Positions 10,517 to 22,681 of a DNA stretch of 64,000 bases are shown here, piece after piece. Below the pieces are notes generated by a model. It was given only the letters and a program-made list of their open reading frames with translations. It ran no database searches and was not told the DNA's origin. The stretch comes from Ochromonas danica. Taxonomy: Eukaryota > Sar > Chrysophyceae > Chromulinales > Chromulinaceae. Location of the stretch: the NCBI GenBank assembly GCA_015146655.1, contig VKHL01000024.1, positions 186,001 through 250,000 on the forward strand, written 5' to 3'. Within the stretch, counting starts at the first letter, position 1. Each line of letters begins with the position of its first letter. The position numbers and the translations under genes are program-made.

Positions 10517-12492
10517 ATGACGAAGAAAAACGCATCCACTCTCTTTCAATCGATTTTTGGTGATTCAGGCATCGCTTATCTCTGTGCACTTGGTAAAATA
10601 TTTTTCTCTTTTACCCTCTTACAATCTGAACCTCATATTTCCTCCCTGTAGGTATTTGCATTATGTCGGGCAAACAAATCACTAACTGGCACCTAGGTAA
10701 ATAACTGCCTTTACCGCCTCTTTCGACTCATCTGAGCTGATAAGATATTGATTGTTGATCAATACTATGTTTTATGTTCAGGTATTGGAGCGTATGGCTT
10801 TTATATGTTCTTGATCAGCCTGACGTTTACTTCGATCTCGTACATCATCTTAACCTGTAACTTCGCTGAGATGGTATCGATCATTCCCTTCTCGGGAGGC
10901 AGCTACGGGTACACGAGATGTACATTAGGACCCACTGTTGGTTACGTGGTGGGTACGATGGAGGCATCGAAGTATATGTTGTTCACGATTCTGGCGGGTT
11001 ACACAGTTGGTGCGCTTCTACAGGAAGCTTTCGATTTTGCAGAGCACTGGCTGCCAGTGATTTGGCTGGCATACTTTGTGTTGATCAATGTGACTGTATC
11101 CTGTGGTGTGAAGTACTTATGGTGGTTCTGGGGTTTGTTGGCATTGGGCGTGTTATTGACTCAGTCAATCTTTGTATTTGGTGCGATAAAGTATGGCGAA
11201 GCGGGTAACCTGGGTAGCCGCTTCAATGAGCTACACACGGGGGGCGACAGCGGTGGAGATTTTCTAAGATTATTATCGTTTTCACTCTCTCTGATATCTG
11301 GAGTCGATGCAATGCGAAGTTGTGCTAATGACCGCTCTAACCTCGTTGTTCCTTATGCCATGGTAATGGTGATGGCGAGCACAATAGTGGTAGCATACGT
11401 GCAGGTGGTAGCGATGCGTTCCTATGTGCTGAACCGTTACAAATTACTTCTATATTCATTTTCGTACAACGTGGGTCTCGAGCGGGCACTACCTCATGTG
11501 CAAATGAAGTATTTGACGTTGTTCTCATTGGCTGGCATGTTTGGCAATGGATATGGCTTTCTGTATGGTGGTGCTCGTCAAGTTCGTTCGATGGCAGGTT
11601 CGGGTCTGTTGCCAAAGTTTTTGACGTATTCTCAATCAAAAGAGCAAGTGGAATCTGAGGAGCAGGCGGTGCTTCCATCAAAAGAAAAGGGCGATGGGGA
11701 CAATCATGAAAAAGAAATCAAACCAACAATGGCTCTGTTGTTTTGTTCTTTGTTTTGCTACGCGTTATTGGTAGTGGGTTACTATGAGATCGACACCTTT
11801 AATCGAAAATTCGCGCGAATGTGTACACTGTTAGCAACGATTCAAACATCTGCCTTGATGTTAGCCTATTGTGTGTTTGCCCTTAGATTCTCCAATTTGG
11901 AACGTCATTTTCGTAGCCCATTTCATATCCCTGGAGCTTTCATCGTTATTGGTTATTTCATCACTGTATTTTTTACAGTATTTTATTATGAGGATGGTAG
12001 TGCGAACTACGGATATGCTTTGGTGGTGTTCTTTGTGAGTATTATGATTTACTATTATTTGGTAGCGAACAGGAGGCAGTTTTTCTCGAAGGAAGAACAA
12101 GACAAGTTCATGAAGGCCTATGTGGTGAATGGTAAGTATCTGTTTTAGGTGTTAGGTTCTATGGTGGCTTAATAGTATTTGGTTTGATTTGTTTTTTATT
12201 TTCTGAAAGATTATATTGATGTATTTGTATGTTCCTTCTAGCTAACAAACGCAAGAAGACAAGCAATAAGAAGTCGTCTTTGCAAGGCTTTGTAGAACGC
12301 TTGAGTATTTTGTCTGGTCTTTCGACTGTTGTGCCCGGTGTTAAATCTATCAATAATGCTAATGATCGCGATATTCGTGGTAGCGTTGCTTCTGTGGGTA
12401 CCCGAGTGGTGATGACTGGACAGGTTATGGTTTTTAAATCCACAGTGAAGGTTGTCCCTGCCATTGAAATTCGACCCACAGAATCGGCTTAA
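10517..12492 (+). CDS. APC-family permease, tandem copy 2
   Basis: Exons are 10517-10592, 10652-10696, 10782-12131 and 12242-12492; the product is 573 residues. It has the same phases and exon lengths as copy 1 (45-bp exon 2, 1350-bp exon 3). About 210 bp of exon 3 (from ~11052) matches copy 4 with one visible difference and encodes VTVSCGVKYLWWFWGLLALG, where copies 1, 3 and 5 have VAVAFGVKYLWWIWGLMA. Just outside this block the two copies differ more freely, suggesting gene conversion or recent exchange. The tail (ANKRKKTSNKKSSLQGF...) is intermediate between copy 1 and copies 3-5. Same family call and same unknown substrate as copy 1. Confidence 0.85.
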
Positions 12493-12782
12493 TGTTTTCA
12501 CATTGGCAGTCCATTCTCATGGGAACCTCTTGGTGATGTGCGATCTCGGTGTATCGGATGTCTCATATTTAGTGTCTTCTTTGGCTTACAAAGTGTCTAG
12601 TGTTTTTCTTTGAAAGACAAGCTCTTTGATTGATGAGTTATGTTTTTTGCTACTGATTTAGGGTTACTAATGTTGTTTTTGAGTATTTTGAAATGCTTCT
12701 TATTGATTCTTACTATTTTTATGTTATATCTGCTTTGCCAACGTTACAATGACATATCCTTGGTCTTGTTAGCTTGCTTTTT

Positions 12783-12800
12783 CCAGGTCACGTGACCTGG
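12783..12800. promoter_or_regulatory. 18-bp perfect palindrome centred on a G-box
   Basis: CCAGGTCACGTGACCTGG is its own reverse complement and contains CACGTG, the core site of bHLH and many bZIP factors. It lies 290 bp after copy 2 and about 1 kb before copy 3. The rest of the 12493-13826 spacer has no gene I can support; a 79-codon hydrophobic open frame at 12846 shows no protein features. Confidence 0.45.
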
Positions 12801-13826
12801 TGAGAATGGGGAGCTGTTGACTTCAATCAAGTATTAGACAAATCAATGCTCTTACTATGTACCGTATATATACTCTCTTATGACCCTGTATTATCATTGT
12901 TGCTGTGCCATCCTTCTGTATTTTGTTTTCTGGCTATTTGTTGTTTGTTTCTATCTTTGGTTTTGCGGAATGTTGATGGTGACCGAACCTATAGTTTTGC
13001 AAGGCAGCAAATGCTTGCAGTCCTATCAAGAAGCTATTGGTGGATGAATCAATACGTTAATTACTTCTATTATATATTATACTAATAGCACACAATATAT
13101 AATGTCCTTGCTTTGAATGTCGTTTTTCGGCATAGTTACTCTGGCCTATCCTTCTTTGTGTGTGAACTTGTGGTGGTTGGAGTTGAATTGTTCAACAACT
13201 GCAAGTTTTGGTGTCTCGCTCTTTGGTGAGTAGTATTTTGTAGCCCAATCAAAACTAATAGCAGACTTAAAGTACAAATCAGTGTTGCGATTCTAACTCT
13301 TTCGTTTATGCAATCCACATCAGTGGTCTTTCGAACCACAGTGGTATTATAGAGGATGTAGGGATAAAAAGGCTGTTCTTCTTCAATCCACCTAAGAGGT
13401 TTTTGATGTATTGCACTGCTTACCAGATAAACAAAAATTCTAAATGTTGAAATAATCTAATATAAAGGGTATTTCGTAAGCAACGACATCATAGAAAGAT
13501 ATCATAGGAGAATTGTACTAGATAATAATGAATTAAAACCACCATCCATAACCATTGTGTTATTAGAATTCGAATTCAGAACAGAATGAATACAACCAGA
13601 CTATATTGAATTGAACTTGTTACTAACTCAAGTTACGGTGAAAGAAGTATTCTTCCGATGCCACAGTGTGAAAGAGGGTGTGGCATGCATGTAACGGAAC
13701 AGCGACCCCCATCGGCCTCTCCGTTCCGCCACTTGACGACATCAGATCAAGAGATCGAGCCCGTGGAAAACAATTGGAATTCTACTACCACTGATACCAG
13801 AAAAGAATTATCATTAAGATCTCCTC

Positions 13827-15778
13827 ATGACAAAGAATAATGCACCCTCTCTCTTTCAATCACTTTTTGGTGATTCAGGTATTGCTTATCTTTATGCACT
13901 TGGTAAGATCTTTTCCTGCCAATACCACCACTTTGCACATTCTAACTTTCTTGCTCTCTCTCACTCTCTTTGTAGGTATTTGCATTTTATCAGGCAAACA
14001 AATCACCAACTGGCATCTTGGTAAGTGACTTCACATCAATTACTATTTCTCCCGAATCTGTCATTTCTGATCAAATGCAATGTATGATAAACACCAGGTA
14101 TTGGAGCGTATGGCTTTTATATGTTCTTAGTCAGCCTGACAGTCACTTCTATTTCATACATCATGTTAACCTACAACTTCGCTGAGATGGTGTCGATTAT
14201 TCCCTTCTCAGGAGGTAGCTACGGCTACACGAGATGTACGTTAGGACCCACTGTTGGTTACGTGGTGGGCATGATGGAGGCGGCGAAGTACATGGTATTC
14301 GCCATTTTGGCGGGTTACACAGTTGGCGCAATGCTTCAGGAAGCTTTCGACTTTGCGGATCACTGGTTGCCAGTGATTTGGCTGGCGTACTTTTTGTTAA
14401 TCAATGTAGCGGTGGCCTTCGGCGTGAAGTACTTATGGTGGATCTGGGGTTTAATGGCCTTGGGTGTGATGGTAACTCAGTCAATCTTTGTGTTCGGAGC
14501 TATAAAGTATGGTGAAGCGGGTAACCTGGGTAGTCGCTTCAATGAGCTGCACGCCGGAGGCGACAGTGGTGGAGATTTTTTGAATTCATTGTCATTGTCT
14601 CTTTCTCTTATTTCTGGTGTCGATGCGATGCGAACCTGTGCTAACGACCGCTCTAATCGTGTAGTTCCGTATGCAATGGTGATCGTGATGGTAGGCACTA
14701 TGGTCATGGCATACGTGCAGGTGGTGGCGATGCGTTCCTACGTGCTGAACCCTTTAAAGCTGGTGCTCTATACGTTTTCATACAACGTGGGTCTCGAACA
14801 GACACTACCTCATGTGCAAACTAAGTATTTAGTTTTGTTCTCCTTGGCGGGTATGTTTGGTAATGGGTATGGATTTCTGTATGGCGGCGCTCGTCAAGTT
14901 CGTTCGATGGCAGGTTCGGGTCTGTTGCCAAAGTTTTTGACGTATTCCCAAACTAAAGAGCAAGTGGAATCTGAGGAGCAGGCGGTGCTTCCATCAAAAG
15001 ATAAAGGCGATGGCGACAGACATGAAAAAGAAATCAAACCAACGATGGCTCTGTTGTTTTATTCGTTATTGTCTTATGCCTTATTAGTAGTGGGTTACTA
15101 TGAGATCGACACCTTTACTCGTAAGTATTCTCGCATGAGTACGATTCTGGCTACTTTTCAAATGTCAGCACTGATGTTAGCCTATTGTGTATTTGCACTT
15201 CGATTCTCGAATTTGGAGCGACATATGAGAAGTCCCTTCTATATCCCGGGAGCTTTCATCGTTATCGGCTATTTTATCACTGTATTTTTTACGATATTTT
15301 ATTATGAGGATCACAGCGAAAACTACGGATATGCTTTGGTGGTGTTCTTTGTGAGTATTATGATTTACTATTATTTGGTAGCGAGCAAGAGGCAATTTTT
15401 CTCGAAGGAAGAACAAGACAAGTTCATGAAGGCCTATGTGGTGAATGGTAAGTATCTATGCTCAGTTATATGTTATTGATCTCGTCAATGATAGTTGTTT
15501 TGCTGTTGTTGCTTCTAGCTAACAAGCGCAAGAAGGCAAGCAATAAGACCAGTAGCAAGAAGTCTCCATTGAGAACGATTGTAGACCGTCTGAGTGTTAT
15601 GACCGGTTTAGCTGCTGTTGCTGGTATGAAGTCTATGAGTGCTTCTCAAGATCCAGATAGTCGTTTGAGTGGGGGACCTGAACGCGCAGTGACAGGTAGT
15701 CCAGGTCGCAGTGTGATAATCAAAGCCAATACGAAGGTGGTTCCTGTGGTGGAGATTCGTCGCACTGAGTCGACCTAA
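13827..15778 (+). CDS. APC-family permease, tandem copy 3
   Basis: Exons are 13827-13902, 13976-14020, 14098-15447 and 15519-15778; the product is 576 residues, the longest tail of the five. Exon 3 is closest to copy 1 through the first half (VAVAFGVKYLWWIWGLMALGVMV, shared with copy 5). The tail carries SMSASQDPDSR, SPGRSVIIKANTKVV and EIRRTEST, shared almost word for word with copies 4 and 5. The Ser/Arg-rich tail has RxxS-type sites and could be phosphorylated (inference). It appears intact. Confidence 0.85.
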
Positions 15779-15846
15779 TGATCGTGCCTTTGTATACTGA
15801 TGTTGCAATTCTTATCGATGTTTGATGTTATCACGACTTTGAGGTA

Positions 15847-15861
15847 TTTGGTCTACAATCA
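15847..15861 (+). repeat. Shared 3'-flank motif after permease copy 3
   Basis: TTTGGTCTACAATCA occurs 69 bp after the copy 3 stop codon. The identical 15-mer follows copy 4 (18769-18783) and copy 5 (21692-21706) at similar distances. It may be a 3' UTR element or just unit homology of the tandem duplication. Confidence 0.6.
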
Positions 15862-15895
15862 AGTGTCTCGGCGATTGTGGGTCGTGATTATTGCA

Positions 15896-16143
15896 TTTCA
15901 ATATTGTAGCCGGCTTCATTGATGTGACTTCCTCAATGGCCTTTTCTTGATTTATTACTCGTTTAAAACTGACTATGCTGTGTATTCACTGAGTTTTGCT
16001 CAGCACAATTTTTGGTTGAATTGTCATATTTTTATATTGTTTTTTGAGATATACTTTTCAATATTGTAGCGGGCTTCATTGAAGTGACTTCCTCGATGAG
16101 CCGAGCTTTTCTTGATTTATTACTCTTTTAAAATTTGCTGTGT
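15896..16143 (+). repeat. Two diverged copies of a ~87-bp segment in the copy 3/4 spacer
   Basis: About 15896-15982 and 16055-16143 share TTTCAATATTGTAGC, GGCTTCATTGA, GTGACTTCCTC and TTTTCTTGATTTATTACTC in order. The spacer (15779-16754) also has four AAATCCG units at about 16492-16520 and a GTGTGCACAC palindrome at 16544-16553. No gene is visible in it. Confidence 0.65.
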
Positions 16144-16754
16144 AGTGTTCTTCTTGGTTTCTCTTTTTTCATCGTATTTATGTGCGTATGGGTGACTGTT
16201 GAACTTGCTGTCGTTATTCAGCTTGTTTGCGTTTGCAATTCTTTTGTAACCCAATCATATTAATAGAAAGGTGGTATATTGCTATGTTTAGATGGAGCGC
16301 ATTTCTTGCAGTAAACCGACCGGTGTATGATAAATTGTATAGATTGATGTTATCGACTTTATCGCTTGCTTTTTCTTATTGTTATTAAGAACTAGCAGGT
16401 CATGTAAGAGGTAGCATACTCAATTAGCCAACCACCTTTTACGAAGAAGTGATTGATACACCATTGTAGTGAGTGAAATGAAACACATCAACAAATCCGA
16501 AATCCGAAATCCGAAATCCGAAAATCATTCGGTGGGGAGGTGCGTGTGCACACCTCACACAGCACGGAGTGCACACCATACTGAACAGTACAGAGTGTGC
16601 GGGGGGTGCTGATGTCAGTCAGCCAGATCCCATCCACTGACAGACTGACTGACGAGCAGCACCATTAGATGATCATCAACCATCCCTTTTCATCTTTCTC
16701 CTCCAATTGATACCGGACAAACCTCACAAACAATCTCAAGATATTGATTAGAAA

Positions 16755-18718
16755 ATGACAAGAAAATCTACTTCTTCCCTAGCGTCACTCTTTGGTGATA
16801 CAGGAAATGTCTATCTTTATGCGCTTGGTAAGTAAGATCTTTCTAAAATCTTTCTTCCGGTTGTGAAGCGAAATTCTCATTTAATTTTCACTCTCTCCCT
16901 CTCTCTACAGGAATTTGCATTATGGCTGGAAAACAAATCACCAACTGGCACCTAGGTAAATAAACTCCCCGCCTCTTTCGACTCATATGATCTCATGTTA
17001 TTTATGGGGTAATGATGTTGAACCTATATAGGTATTGGAGCGTATGGCTTTTATATGTTCTTGATCAGCCTGACGTTCACTTCTATTTCGTACATCATCT
17101 TAACCTGTAACTTCGCTGAGATGGTGTCTATCATTCCCTTCTCGGGAGGCAGCTACGGGTACACAAGATGTACATTAGGACCCACTGTTGGTTACGTAGT
17201 GGGCATGATGGAAGCGGCGAAATATATGGTATTCGCACTTCTGGCGGGTTACACAGTTGGTGTGATGCTTCAGGAAGCTTTCGACTTTGCAGAGCACTGG
17301 TTGCCAGTGATTTGGCTGGCATACTTTGTGTTGATCAATGTGACTGTATCCTGTGGTGTGAAGTACTTATGGTGGTTCTGGGGTTTGTTGGCATTGGGCG
17401 TGTTATTGACTCAGTCAATCTTTGTATTTGGTGCGATAAAGTATGGTGAAGCGGGTAACCTGGGTAGCCGCTTCAATGAGCTACACACGGGGGGCGACAG
17501 CGGTGGAGATTTTTTGAAGAACCTATCCTTATCACTCTATCTCATATCTGGTATAGATGCGATGCGAAGTTGTGCTAACGACCGCTCTAATCGTGTGGTG
17601 CCTCATGCGATGGTGATCGTGATGGTAGGAATCATCGTGATGGGTTATGTTCAAGTTGTGGCGATGCGTTCCTATGTGCTGAATCCTTATAAGCTGCTGC
17701 TATATACGTTTTCGTATAATGTAGGTCTGGAGCAAACGCTACCTGATGTGCCAACGAAGTATTTAGCATTATTCTCATTGGCCGGCACATTCGGCAATGG
17801 GTATGGGTTTCTGTATGGTGGCGCTCGTCAAGTTCGTTCGATGGCAGGCTCGGGTCTATTACCAGCGTTTCTGACGTATTCCCAAACTAAAGAGCAAGTA
17901 GAATCTGAGGAAAAGGAGATGCTTCCATCAAAAGATAAGGAGGATAGCGATTGCAACGAGAAAGAAATCAAGCCAACGATGGCTCTGTTGGTTTGTTCCT
18001 TGTTCTGCTATGCCTTATTGTTAGTGGGGTACTATAAGATCGATACCTTTAGTCGCAAATTCTCGCGCATGTGCACGGTTTTGGCTGTATTACAAACATC
18101 TGCCTTGATGCTGGCTTATTGCGTGTTTGCTGTTCGATTCTCTAATTTGGAACGTCGTTTGAGAAGTCCCTTCCATATCCCTGGAGCTTTCATCGTTATT
18201 GGTTATTTTATCACTGTATTTTTCACAGTATTTTATTATGAGGATCACAGCGAAAACTACGGATATGCTTTGGTGATATTCTTTGTGAGTATTATGATTT
18301 ACTATTATTTGGTGGCAAGCAAGAGGCAGTTTTTCTCCAAGGAAGAACAAGAGAAGTTCATGAAGGCTTATGTGGTGAATGGTAAGTATCTATGCTCAGT
18401 TATGTGCTATATGTGTTTTCAATCATAGGTAATGGCTAATATATTATTTTTATGTCGTATGCAGCTAACAAACGCAAGAAGGCTAGCAGTAAGAAGTCAG
18501 CATTGAGAACCATGGCAGAGCGTCTGAGTGTTATGACTGGTTTTGCTGTTGTTGCTGGTATGAAGTCTATGAGTGCTTCTCAAGATCCAGATAGTCGTTT
18601 GAGTGGAAGTCTGAGTCCTGAACGAGTGGGTACAGGTAGTCCAGGTCGCAGTGTGATCATTAAAACAAATACGAAGGTGGTTCCTGTGGTGGAGATTCGT
18701 CGCACTGAGTCTACCTAA
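16755..18718 (+). CDS. APC-family permease, tandem copy 4
   Basis: Exons are 16755-16827, 16911-16955, 17032-18381 and 18465-18718; the product is 573 residues. The N-terminus (MTRKSTSSLASLFGDTGNVY) is the most divergent of the set, while the middle of exon 3 is nearly identical to copy 2 and the tail nearly identical to copies 3 and 5. Substitutions special to this copy include PDVPTKYLALFSLAGTFGNG in place of PHVQTKYLVLFSLAGMFGNG, and a more acidic loop (KDKEDSDCNEKE). It is a mosaic of the other copies and seems intact. Confidence 0.85.
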
Positions 18719-19664
18719 GATATTATCTGTGGATATTTCTGCTGTTATCGATGTGTGAATTGTGTATGTTTGGTCTACAATCAAATTTATATGGGGAAAG
18801 TGTTTCGAAAGTGGTGGTGTTTTCTCCGAGTTGCGTTCAGTTCCAATCAGTCAATTCAATGTTCCATAATTTCTTTCGTTTTTGCGTCCATGCGTTGATG
18901 TGGTCGTGTTTTTATATTAATTTGTGCGCACTTTTCGCTCTTCTTCTCTCCGGTCTGTGATATTCTCTCCCTTGTTTCTCTGTGATTCTGATTTTCTATC
19001 GTTTCTTATTCTTGACGTTCTTGCCTATCCTAAATATTGATCGGTTGGTCATTCTTTGTGTTGTTTTTCTCTCCTATGCTATCCTCTTCTTGCTTGTTTT
19101 TGCTGTTTATGTTGTTATCGAACCCGCCGCTGTTGATTGGTTCGATAGTTAGTGATTGTAGTGCAATCATTTTGTAGTGTTAATTAATTGCAATTCGTAA
19201 GGATATCGCTATTGAATTAAGTGCTCTTATTCTCCTTGTTAGCCTATTGACGTTCTTTTGGGATAAGTTTGCAAGTAAAGACAACCTATTTCGCTGCTGG
19301 TCTTGTCTTCGACATTGAACGATATGGTGTAATCTCCATATTTGATGTTTGCCCAATTTATTCCTCGCTTATTCTTGATTATACCATAGTCTAACCACCA
19401 GTCCGTGAATGTACAGACGGCTTTGGAGATTCGAGGGAGAGGTCCGGAGGTGTGAGAGTGCCACGGTGGAGACTGAGAGGTTGTGCGCTTTGGGCGAACC
19501 AATCATCAAGAAGAAGAAGAACAAGAACAGAGAAGATTGAAGATCTAACAACCTTTCTATTATTACTTCGAACTCACCTTGATCTTAACCATTTTGCCTA
19601 CTGTTAAATAAAAAGATAGAAAGAAGAAAAGTTATTAACTGGTGATATCGAGAACAAACAAACA
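18719..19664. other. Spacer between permease copies 4 and 5
   Basis: The spacer contains the shared motif TTTGGTCTACAATCA (18769-18783) and a 9-bp perfect inverted repeat TATCGAACC/GGTTCGATA (19116-19124 and 19139-19147, 14-nt loop). On the minus strand an 87-codon open frame (19239-19502) includes the segment GINWANIKYGDYTISFNVED; it reads like protein but matches no family I know. It could be a gene fragment and is not called as a gene. Confidence 0.5.
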
Positions 19665-21622
19665 ATGACGAAAAATTCCAAAAATCTCTTTCAATCCCTC
19701 TTTGGTGACAATGGCACGGCGTATCTCTTTGCACTAGGTACATTTTATCTACTCTTTAATCCTAACAAATTCCACCATCTCAATCATCAACTGTCCCCGC
19801 TCTCTCTTTCACTCTCTCTACAGGTGCTTGTGTTTTATCAGGCAAGCAAATCACCAACTGGCATCTTGGTAAGCAACTTTTCATCACCACCATCTCACCT
19901 CATCCGATTCTGTCAATTTCTAACTAAAAACGATGTCCTAATCAATATGCAGGTATTGGAGGGTTTGGCTTCTACTTGTTCTTGATCAGCCTGACCGTTA
20001 CTTCCGTATCGTATCTCATGTTAACCTGTAACTTTGCTGAGATGGTGTCGATCATTCCCTTCTCAGGAGGAAGCTACGGTTACACGAGATGTACTTTAGG
20101 ACCCACAACTGGATATGTCGTGGGCATGATGGAGGCATCGAAGTATATGTTATTCGCTGTTCTCGCTGGGTATCTTGTGGGCGGCATATTGCAGGACGTC
20201 TTCGATTTTGCGGATCACTGGTTGCCAGTGATTTGGCTGGCATACTTTATGATGATCAATGTAGCGGTGGCCTTCGGCGTGAAGTACTTATGGTGGATCT
20301 GGGGTTTAATGGCCTTGGGTGTGATGGTAACTCAGTCGATCTTCGTGTTCGGAGCGATAAAGTATGGTGAAGCGGGTAACCTGGGTAGTCGCTTCAATGA
20401 GTTACAGTCAAACAGCGATACTGGAAAGCATTTTCTGAATGGGTTATCATTGTCTCTTTCTCTGATTTCTGGTGTCGATGCGATGCGAACCTGTGCTAAC
20501 GACCGCTCTAATCGTGTAGTGCCTTACGCAATGGTGATTGTGATGATATTAACTATCATCATGGCTTATGTGCAAGTGGTGGCGATGCGTTCCTACGTGC
20601 TGAATCCCTACAAGCTGCTGCTCTATACGTTTTCATATAATGTGGGTCTCGAACAGGCACTACCTCATGTGCAAACTAAGTATTTAGTTTTGTTCTCCTT
20701 GGCGGGTATGTTTGGCAATGGGTATGGGTTTCTGTATGGCGGTGCTCGTCAAGTTCGTTCGATGGCAGGTTCGGGTCTGTTGCCAAAGTTTTTGACGTAT
20801 TCCCAAACTAAAGAACAGGTAGAATCTGAGGAAAAGGCTATGGCTAAAGAGAAGGGCGATGACGACGGCCATGAACAAGAGCTGAAACCAACAATGGCTC
20901 TGTTGGTTTGTTCTTTGTTTTGCTATGTGCTATTGGTAGTTGGTTATTATGAGATTGACATATTCTACCGTAAGTACTCGCGAATGTGCACAGTGTTGGC
21001 AACGATTCAAACATCTGCCTTGATGTTAGCCTATTGTGTATTTGCTGTTCGATTCTCCAATTTGGAACGTCATTTTCGTAGCCCATTTCATATCCCTGGA
21101 GCTTTAATTGTTATTGGTTATTTCATTACGATATTCACGGTGTTATTTTATTATGAGGATGGTAGTGCGAACTATGGATATGCTTTGGTGGTGTTCTTTG
21201 TGAGTATTATGATTTACTATTATTTGGTAGCGAACAAGAGGCAGTTTTTCTCCAAGGAAGAGCAGGACAAGTTCATGAAGGCTTATGTGGTGAATGGTAA
21301 GTGTCTATGCTTAGTTATGTGTTGCTGTTGATCTCATTGTTTAATATGTTGTGTTTTGTTTCTAGCTAACAAACGCAAGAAGGCTAGCAGTAAGAAGTCA
21401 GCATTGAGAACCATGGCAGAGCGTCTGAGTGTTATGACTGGCCTATCTGCTGCTCTTCCTAATATGAGGTCTATGAGTGCTTCTCAAGATCCAGATAGTC
21501 GTATGAGTGGAAGTCTTAGTCCTGAACGAATGAGCACAGGTAGTCCAGGTCGTAGTGTGATAATCAAAGCCAATACGAAGGTGGTTCCTGTGGTGGAGAT
21601 TCGTCGCACTGAGTCGACCTAA
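19665..21622 (+). CDS. APC-family permease, tandem copy 5
   Basis: Exons are 19665-19737, 19824-19868, 19953-21296 and 21366-21622; the product is 572 residues. Exon 3 is 6 bp shorter than in the other copies, because the acidic cytoplasmic loop is reduced (EEKAMAKEKGDDD). Local differences include GIGGFGFYLF at the first helix, TTGYVVG instead of TVGYVVG, and LVGGILQDVFDF. Many silent and replacement differences cluster in the first third of exon 3, while the middle matches copy 3 and the tail copies 3 and 4. Same family and phases as the others. Confidence 0.85.
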
Positions 21623-22681
21623 TTGTTATGTTTGTATATATATTGTTGTTGCTATTGATATTGATGTTGAAAGTTATCACGACGGACGGTATTTGGTCTA
21701 CAATCAGGGTAGAGCTTTGTTAAAGTAGTCTATTAGTGTTTTCTCCGTGTTGCAATCAAGTCCAACCATCCCGTTGAAGGTTCCATAAATTTGTTTGTTG
21801 CTTTACTTCTTGCTTGTTTGTTATTGATTGATGTGTTGCTTTTTTGACGATTCTTATCCTGGCATAATGCATTGAAGACGACGTTAATGTTAATGCTTTG
21901 TTGCTTTAGTTGTTCCTCTCTTGTGTGTCGGGTTTTATCTTCTGTTGAAATCCTGTGCGCTGAAGGGAGGTCTCTGTGTTGTTGTTGTTATTCTTCAGTA
22001 CAACTATGCTTACGTAACTCTTTTCTCTCTTACTGCTTATTACTTCATGTATCATATTTCTTCTGTTGGTGGATTCTGGAATGGAGGAGAAGAACATGTT
22101 GTGTTGAGATTCTAATTTATCAGGTGATTACCATGTTCTGCTGACAGTAGATTGGTGTCATGGTCACGGTATTTGCTTTATATATATCCGGTAATGGGGA
22201 CAATCAGACAGTTCTATCAAGTAATATCAATGATTTTGCGGTCCGCTTTGGTTCGGCAGTTTGGCTTCGTCTTAGATTAGAGACCAGCTACTGTCAATGT
22301 TAATCCTGGACAGTGTGTAAGATAACAAAAACTGTGGTGCCAATCTAATACGTAACACTAAGCCTGTTATACCACCGCCTTACACAGCTAGGGCGAAAAG
22401 TTTCACAGAGTCCTTCATGTATGGAGCCAAGAAGAAGAAGAAGAAGAAGAAGTTGAGAGAAGAAGCAAAACAATGTTGCACTCGACAACAATGCCAATAT
22501 GAGATAGAGACAAAGACGCAATGTATAACGATACAACCACAAAAAGCACAACTCACTCATATCTACCAATCAAACTCCTATAAGCAACGTCTCGACGCCA
22601 GTGGTCCACTTGAACACGATTCTTCAGCACTCTCCAAAAAGTGTGCATACAGAGCAGATTTCAGCATTTTACCTCAATCCA
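21623..22681. other. Convergent spacer after the permease array
   Basis: It holds the third copy of TTTGGTCTACAATCA (21692-21706) and an AAG-type run (about 22424-22452). Several 60-100 codon open frames lack any features. No RNA gene was recognised. Confidence 0.5.

Noticed and set aside
12846-13085. 79-codon hydrophobic open frame in the copy 2/3 spacer
   Set aside because: No conserved motif, no codon pattern, and no counterpart in the other spacers.
13567-13578. GAATTCGAATTC palindrome
   Set aside because: Short AT-rich palindrome made of two EcoRI-like sites; expected by chance in this composition.
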